From contig NZ_JYLD01000012.1 of assembly GCF_001043025.1 (NCBI RefSeq), forward strand, positions 102,605 through 166,604: DNA of 64,000 nt. The letters are read 5' to 3'. Under the pieces are notes generated by a model that had not been told where the DNA came from, searched no databases, and saw only the letters and a list, made by a program, of their open reading frames with translations. Of this stretch, positions 59,883-64,000 are shown piece after piece. The number at the start of each line of letters is the position of its first letter. Position 1 is the first letter of the stretch. This DNA comes from Pseudomonas helleri. GTDB taxonomy: Bacteria > Pseudomonadota > Gammaproteobacteria > Pseudomonadales > Pseudomonadaceae. The position numbers and the translations under genes are program-made.

Positions 59883-59944
59883 ATTACCGCCGGTAGTTCT
59901 TAAGTCAATACCGCCACTATTAGCCTTGAATTACCGCAGGTAAT
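59883..59944. promoter_or_regulatory. Three CI/Cro operators
   Basis: ATTACCGCCGGTAGT (59883-59897), AATACCGCCACTATT (59907-59921) and ATTACCGCAGGTAAT (59930-59944) are spaced 24 and 23 bases apart, start to start. The half-site ATTACC/GGTAAT is palindromic in the third copy. The layout is that of the lambda right operator; both promoters must lie here. Confidence 0.8.
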
Positions 59945-59955
59945 AAGATTCTTTT

Positions 59956-60750
59956 ATGAGTAAAAACACACGAAAACTGCCGCTTACAGAAGAACAGCTG
60001 CTCGAAAGTGATCGGCTGAAGGCTTTATTTGAAGGCAAAAAAAAAGAACTTGGGCTAACCCAAGAAAAGATCGCGGCTGAATTGGGTGACGGTGTCACTC
60101 AGGGCGCTGTTAGCCATTTCCTTAACAGGCGAACGGCCCTCAATTTGGAAGCTGCCGTGGTGTTTGCTCGCCTGCTCAAGGTTCCAGTGGCCGCGTTCAG
60201 TGAGCGTCTGGCTGCGGACCTTGATCGGCTGCGTGACGGAACTCCCGGGCTTAGCAGCCCTGCTCCAGAAACTCCGGCGGTTAAAGATGAGGTGGCGTCT
60301 CGTGACCACCAGGGTGTCGATCTTGAGAAATACACATTCATCGACCAGTACGATGCGCGGGCCGCTGCTGGGCCTGGCTACGAAAACCAGCATTTCGCCC
60401 TGCGTAATACCCTGGCCTTTAAAACTGACTGGCTGCGTGCAAAAGGCGCCAAGGCTAAAAATCTCAAGGTGATCTATGCGCACGGCGAAAGCATGTGGCC
60501 AACGATCAGTGATCGCGACATATTGCTGGTTGATGAGTCGTGTTTAGAGCCTGTCGACGGCCAGATTTTCGTCATGGGCACCTTGGATGGCGATATCGTC
60601 AAGCGCCTGATACAGACCGAATACGGCGATTGGATCATCTGTAGTGACAACCCGGACAAAACTCGGTACCCGGATAAAGAGCTTTCTGAAGAAGAAATCA
60701 ACGAGCACCGCTTGTTAGGCCGTGTCATCTGGCGAGGCGGCGACCTGTAG
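59956..60750 (+). CDS. CI-type repressor with S24 (LexA-like) self-cleavage domain
   Basis: The 264-residue repressor has an N-terminal HTH (residues 30-75, LTQEKIAAELGDGVTQGAVSHFLN) and a C-terminal S24 domain with Ser179 in HGESMWPTISDRD and Lys217 in DGDIVKRLI. An Ala-Gly bond at 138-139 (ARAAAGPGYE) is the likely cleavage site. It keeps lysogeny and links induction to RecA. Confidence 0.92.
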   Translation: MSKNTRKLPLTEEQLLESDRLKALFEGKKKELGLTQEKIAAELGDGVTQGAVSHFLNRRTALNLEAAVVFARLLKVPVAAFSERLAADLDRLRDGTPGLSSPAPETPAVKDEVASRDHQGVDLEKYTFIDQYDARAAAGPGYENQHFALRNTLAFKTDWLRAKGAKAKNLKVIYAHGESMWPTISDRDILLVDESCLEPVDGQIFVMGTLDGDIVKRLIQTEYGDWIICSDNPDKTRYPDKELSEEEINEHRLLGRVIWRGGDL

Positions 60751-60762
60751 GAGCCCTACCCC

Positions 60763-60969
60763 ATGCAAAACGCACCTGGCACTGAAGGCATAGCCAAGTC
60801 ATACGAAAACCTGCATGACCACAGCCAACAAATGCGGGTTAAAGCATGGGTACAGATTCAGGCGGGCAACCTAGAGGAAGCTGAAAAGCTTCTGTTCTTG
60901 GCCGATAAGTATGATCGGATGCTGGTGAAGGTGCTTGCGCGGAACCATTCGGTTTGGAGGTGCCCTTGA
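60763..60969 (+). CDS. Small protein next to the repressor
   Basis: The 68-residue protein (QNAPGTEGIAKSYENLHDHS; NLEEAEKLLFLADKYDRMLVK) follows CI by 12 bases with GTAGGAGCC upstream, so it is probably expressed in lysogens. Predicted helical. No family is recognised. Confidence 0.65.
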   Translation: MQNAPGTEGIAKSYENLHDHSQQMRVKAWVQIQAGNLEEAEKLLFLADKYDRMLVKVLARNHSVWRCP

Positions 60970-61220
60970 TATGGAGCAAATCATGGGGCTCTACTAAACC
61001 AACGCAAGAACTGCGGCGCGATCTGAAAGACATCGCGCACCTACTCATGTGGTCTGCCGTCGATCTGATGCAACTGGCTGCGCTGCTGTCAGAAGCAGGG
61101 CTTGAGACTGAAGCGCTGGAACTGGTCAAGAAGCTGGAAGCCTTTAAGGATGCAGAGGACAAGCTGGCGGGCTATATAGATGAGGTGAAGACAGGACAGA
61201 TCACGAGAGCTAAGCCCTAG
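60966..61220 (+). CDS. Second small protein in the repressor operon
   Basis: The 84-residue helical protein (TKPTQELRRDLKDIAHLLMW; LLSEAGLETEALELVKKLEAF) uses a TTG start at 60966 that overlaps the stop of the previous gene (TTGA) and has GGAGG five bases upstream. Function unknown. The 249-bp gap after it holds no gene and should contain the promoter of the following module. Confidence 0.6.
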   Translation: MIWSKSWGSTKPTQELRRDLKDIAHLLMWSAVDLMQLAALLSEAGLETEALELVKKLEAFKDAEDKLAGYIDEVKTGQITRAKP

Positions 61221-61469
61221 CAGCTGCGCGATTTGCTGGGATGGTGTTTTGGTTCGTGCGGTTGAAATTGGTTGTCGGCCGATTAATAGGGTGAAGGCTG
61301 GTCAATGCTTAACATGCGGACCAGCATCTAGCAGAAAGCTCGCGGTGCTCGAGTTGCGCGATGAACGGACTGACTCATCGGTGACGAATCGCTTTTAGAG
61401 GCCGTCTATGTCGCGTAGAGTCAGATCCATGCTAGGTGTTTGTGTAATGTCTAATGAAAGGTTTCGCAC

Positions 61470-62603
61470 ATGGAAGCGCTAATCAACCCAGAAATACTGC
61501 GATGGGCCCGCTCGAGGGCGAGAATCAGCGCGGGCACGCTTGCGAAAAGTATCGGTACAGCTGAGGATAACGTGCTTGCTTGGGAAGACGGAGCTAAACG
61601 ACCTTCTTTTAACCAGGCCATGAACTACGCGCATCATACCCACATCCCTTTTGGGTATCTTTATCTGACAAAACCGCCTGTTGAAGACCTGCCTCTACCC
61701 GACCTTAGAACCGTAAACGGTCGAGAGCCAAGCTATAGTCTCGCTCTCAGAGACACAATTCGCTGGGCGATGGAACGACAAGATTGGTATCGTAGCTGGT
61801 TAACTTCCCAGGGATATGAGAAAAACGAAGTAGTTGGCATCCTAAGTATTAACGATGGAATTCCGGCAGTTGTGATTAGCATGCGGGAGAAGTTGGGAAT
61901 ACCTGAAATGCCTAAGCGCGGAACTTTCGATGATTATTTTTCTAAACTGGTTCAAAGCATAGAAAGTATCGGGATTCTGGTCATGCGCAATAGTATTGTA
62001 AACAACAATACGAGTAGACCTCTATCGATTGATGAGTTTCGCGGCTTTGCGATGAGCGACGCTCTAGCTCCTGTAATATTCGTTAATACTGCCGACTGCC
62101 CCGAGGCTCGACTCTTTACTCTTATCCACGAGCTTTCGCATATCTGGATTGGAAAGTCTGGCGTATCTGACGCAGAGCCACAAACACACAATAGAGAAGA
62201 AATATTCTGCAATGCCGTTGCCGCTGAACTGTTGGCGCCAGAACGTGAGTTTCGTATTGCCTGGAAGCATTTTGAGGACTGGAAAGATAACCTCCCTTTC
62301 ATCACACGGACATTCCATGTCAGTGAGTGGGTGATTGCTAGGCGCGCATTGACGCTGGGGTTCATCAACCAAGCTGATTACAGTAATTTCATTGGTGGCA
62401 AAATAGCAGCGCATAAAGCCAGAAATAAAGATGGAGCTCCGCCCTACTCGCGACTACAGACTGCACGAATCAGTAAGGCGCTTGCCAAAGCCGTGGCAAG
62501 TGAGGCATTGAGTGGTCGCATGCTATTCAGGGATGCCTCTAGGCTGATAGGAATAAAGCCACACAAGATTTCTGAATATTCTAAGAAGGAACTTGGATTT
62601 TGA
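61470..62603 (+). CDS. HTH and ImmA/IrrE metallopeptidase protein
   Basis: The 377-residue protein has an N-terminal Xre-type HTH (residues 8-60, ARISAGTLAKSIGTAEDNVLAWEDG) and a metallopeptidase domain with H220-E221-x-x-H224 (HELSHIW) and a downstream Glu in FCNAVAAELLAP. Such fusions either degrade phage-type repressors or serve as antitoxins to PIN-like toxins. It is followed by a DUF4411 gene with a TTGA overlap, so a two-gene module is likely. Confidence 0.88.
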   Translation: MEALINPEILRWARSRARISAGTLAKSIGTAEDNVLAWEDGAKRPSFNQAMNYAHHTHIPFGYLYLTKPPVEDLPLPDLRTVNGREPSYSLALRDTIRWAMERQDWYRSWLTSQGYEKNEVVGILSINDGIPAVVISMREKLGIPEMPKRGTFDDYFSKLVQSIESIGILVMRNSIVNNNTSRPLSIDEFRGFAMSDALAPVIFVNTADCPEARLFTLIHELSHIWIGKSGVSDAEPQTHNREEIFCNAVAAELLAPEREFRIAWKHFEDWKDNLPFITRTFHVSEWVIARRALTLGFINQADYSNFIGGKIAAHKARNKDGAPPYSRLQTARISKALAKAVASEALSGRMLFRDASRLIGIKPHKISEYSKKELGF

Positions 62604-63103
62604 GCTACCTGCTAGATGCAAACTCTTATATACAAGCCAAAAACGCTCACTATCGAATGAATTTCTGTCCTGGCTTTTGGGATTGGCTCGATACGACCTT
62701 TCAATTAGGACAACTATCGAGCATAACCATGGTATACAAGGAATTGTCCGACTATGGTGATGAACTATCGGATTGGGTAAAGATTCGTCACGCGCAGTTC
62801 GATACAATTGACGACAAAGATACTCAGGAGTTTTTCGGGCGAATTGCCGAGCATGTAATGAATATGAAACTCCCTACGGACCCTGAAAAAATTCGTTTTT
62901 TAGGTGGTGCAGATCCTTGGTTAATTGCAAAAGCAGCCACGACCGGTAAAACCATTGTGACTCATGAGGTTTTAGCCCCAGACAATAGCAAAAAAATTAA
63001 AATTCCAAATATTTGCAAGCATTTTGATGTTAACTACATCACATCATTCGACCTACTGGACGTACTCCAGGCTAGGCTTGTTATCGAAAGGCCTCAGGTT
63101 TAA
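62600..63103 (+). CDS. PIN-like protein, DUF4411 family
   Basis: The 167-residue protein starts YLLDANSYIQAKNAHYRMNF, the DUF4411 opening with catalytic-type Asp6. Further acidic residues are in MVYKELSD and GGADPWLIAKA. Relatives are predicted RNases and toxins, paired with an Xre-ImmA/IrrE protein. TTG start overlaps the previous stop. A strong terminator follows. Confidence 0.85.
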   Translation: MSYLLDANSYIQAKNAHYRMNFCPGFWDWLDTTFQLGQLSSITMVYKELSDYGDELSDWVKIRHAQFDTIDDKDTQEFFGRIAEHVMNMKLPTDPEKIRFLGGADPWLIAKAATTGKTIVTHEVLAPDNSKKIKIPNICKHFDVNYITSFDLLDVLQARLVIERPQV

Positions 63104-63115
63104 TTGAGATGCGCC

Positions 63116-63142
63116 AAGCCCGGCCCAGCGCCGGGCTTCTTG
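63116..63142 (+). terminator. Intrinsic terminator after the DUF4411 gene
   Basis: AAGCCCGGC CCAGC GCCGGGCTT followed by CTTGT. It ends the two-gene module. Confidence 0.82.
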
Positions 63143-63190
63143 TATCTGGCCTCCTGCTACGCTGCAGGCATTTCCTCTGGAGTCAGCCCC

Positions 63191-63406
63191 ATGCCTACGC
63201 CCCACTCCCTCCCAGATATCCTTGAGCGGATATACGAAAACCAACTCGCCCTTGAGGCTGCCATCATGGAGCTTTCTCTTTGGGTCGCAGAACAGGGCGG
63301 TACGCAAGCGGACGAAAATGTACGCGGCTCACTTGAGACAATCGGTGAGAACGCTGGTTATATCAAGCAGGGCCTGGCACGACTTAAGGCACTGGGATCA
63401 AATTGA
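63191..63406 (+). CDS. Small conserved prophage-end protein, right copy
   Basis: The 71-residue protein shares ENQLALEAAIMEL and the NVRG..L..I pattern with the gene at 23103. Here the GC content is as in phage genes, and GGAG lies nine bases upstream. Related genes lie near the ends of Pseudomonas prophages, as far as I recall. Function unknown. Confidence 0.72.
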   Translation: MPTPHSLPDILERIYENQLALEAAIMELSLWVAEQGGTQADENVRGSLETIGENAGYIKQGLARLKALGSN

Positions 63407-63616
63407 AGCCCCTACCTCTTCGACCTAAGACCTCCTCCCCGCGTATGGTGGCCGCACGCAACTAGTGGTAAGGTCCAGCCCTGATTTAAAAAGGTGGCAT
63501 GTGGTGATGGAAAGATAGTGGTCGGCTTGTCGTGGACCACACTTTTCACATCTTTCACGCTTATTACATTAGCAGCCACATGCCAACCTTCCACCCCTCT
63601 AAGTCAGTACCTAATA

Positions 63617-63862
63617 ATGCACAGCTGGAAGAAAATCGCCCTTACTGAAAGCCTTGAGCAAAGCCTTCCAGGACACCTCGTAGATTGCGTTTTGATCAAT
63701 GGATGGACAGCGACCGTTTTCGTCAGGCAACCCGAGCATGGCTCGTTGTTTTGTACGACTGGCATCGACTTGGCCAAACTTGCAGACAGCTCAAGCGTTC
63801 ATAAGCTTGCCGAGGAACTAGTTTATGAAGTCTATGCTTCTCGGAGAGAGATGGTTGGCTAA
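63617..63862 (+). CDS. Hypothetical protein before the insertion sequence
   Basis: The 81-residue protein (HSWKKIALTESLEQSLPGHL; AKLADSSSVHKLAEELVYEV) starts at the ATG at 63617; earlier in-frame starts lack support. It ends 11 bases before the inverted repeat of the IS element, so its end may be natural or set by the insertion. No family is recognised. Confidence 0.5.
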   Translation: MHSWKKIALTESLEQSLPGHLVDCVLINGWTATVFVRQPEHGSLFCTTGIDLAKLADSSSVHKLAEELVYEVYASRREMVG

Positions 63863-63873
63863 CGAGTCGATCC

Positions 63874-64000
63874 TGAATCGCCCCGGGTTTCCTAGACACT
63901 CTCCAGGCTCGCTGCGTAACGCTTTTCAAACTCTACCGGTGACAGCTGATTGTTGAAACTGTGGCGTCGTTTTGGGTTGTAAAACATCTCGATGTAATCG
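63874..64000 (-). mobile_element. IS3-family insertion sequence, right end
   Basis: The terminal repeat begins TGAATCGCCCCGGGTTTCCT, a type of end known from Pseudomonas IS3-family elements. The rest of the element runs beyond the window, so the second repeat and target duplication cannot be seen. Confidence 0.75.
63892..64000 (-). CDS. IS3-family transposase OrfB, C-terminal end
   Basis: The last 35 residues are visible: DYIEMFYNPKRRHSFNNQLS, then PVEFEKRYA and the stop at 63892-63894. YIEMFYNPKRRHS is the hallmark of the DDE integrase end of IS3-type OrfB. The stop lies inside the terminal region, 18 bases from the IS edge. Confidence 0.85.
   Translation of the reverse strand, partial: DYIEMFYNPKRRHSFNNQLSPVEFEKRYAASLESV

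Larger units (their letters stand above)
23103..63406. mobile_element. Lambdoid-type Pseudomonas prophage (outer limits uncertain)
   Basis: Continuous set of phage genes from the Rz1 gene (24374) to the repressor (60750), with immunity, replication, nin, packaging, head, tail and lysis modules in the usual order. The wider limits are set by two paralogous small genes at 23103 and 63191. No integrase, excisionase, tRNA target or att repeat was found, so the element may be truncated, may integrate by a system lying beyond 64000, or may have ends elsewhere. Structural genes are complete. Confidence 0.65.

Noticed and set aside
1..64000. tRNA genes, rRNA genes or CRISPR arrays
   Set aside because: No cloverleaf with TTC-loop, no rRNA sequence and no regularly spaced direct repeats were seen on either strand.

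Overview
The window is Pseudomonas DNA, most likely from the P. fluorescens / P. putida side of the genus. The evidence is the multi-copy intergenic palindromes of the GTAGGAGCGAGCTTGC type, the LdtD-like and Cho genes, a chaperone-usher fimbrial operon, and a lambdoid-type Pseudomonas prophage with a DUF2280 small terminase, a DUF4055 portal and a P22-type coat protein. No rRNA, tRNA or CRISPR array was seen.

Host part (1-22.2 kb). A partial nitronate monooxygenase is followed by about 0.8 kb packed with several families of intergenic repeats. Next come two L,D-transpeptidase genes (LdtD/YcbB type and YkuD_2 type). A tightly coupled catabolic operon follows: a FadR-type GntR regulator with a palindromic operator candidate directly before its start, then a Tat-exported periplasmic binding protein, two LivH/LivM permeases, LivG/LivF ATPases, an M20 amidohydrolase and an amidase-signature enzyme. 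Together these look like uptake and hydrolysis of an amide or N-carbamoyl compound. After a REP element come a nucleotidyltransferase-like gene, the Cho endonuclease and a GNAT acetyltransferase. A fimbrial operon (pilin, chaperone, usher, tip adhesin, second chaperone) and an APH(3')-like kinase end the host part.

Transition (22.2-24.4 kb). This is an AT-rich stretch with a small gene (23103-23318) whose paralogue lies at the far end of the prophage (63191-63406), and a MinD/ParA-type ATPase that strongly resembles the flagellar number regulator FleN.

Prophage (about 24.4-60.8 kb, wider limits 23.1-63.4 kb). Late and early genes run on the minus strand. From the immunity region leftwards they are: CI repressor (plus strand), three spaced operators, Cro, a CII-like protein, a BRO-type antirepressor, a DnaT-like replication protein with an iteron array inside its gene, a DnaC-like loader, the nin-type genes (NinX, NinB, NinG, Lar-like), a possible late regulator, holin/spanin-like membrane proteins, the terminase pair, portal, head morphogenesis, scaffold, P22-like coat, neck and tail-terminator genes, tail tube with an Ig-like domain, tail assembly chaperones joined by a -1 frameshift, tape measure, tail tip complex, an SGNH-hydrolase tail fibre, a GH19 endolysin and an Rz/Rz1 pair. 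Accessory genes (an antirepressor-like gene, a superinfection-immunity/SHOCT protein and a plus-strand gene) sit among the tail genes, each with its own signals. Right of the repressor lie two small coupled genes and a two-gene module (HTH-ImmA/IrrE metallopeptidase plus DUF4411 PIN-like protein). No integrase or att site is visible, so the exact ends are not defined; an IS3-family element begins at about 63874 and runs out of the window.
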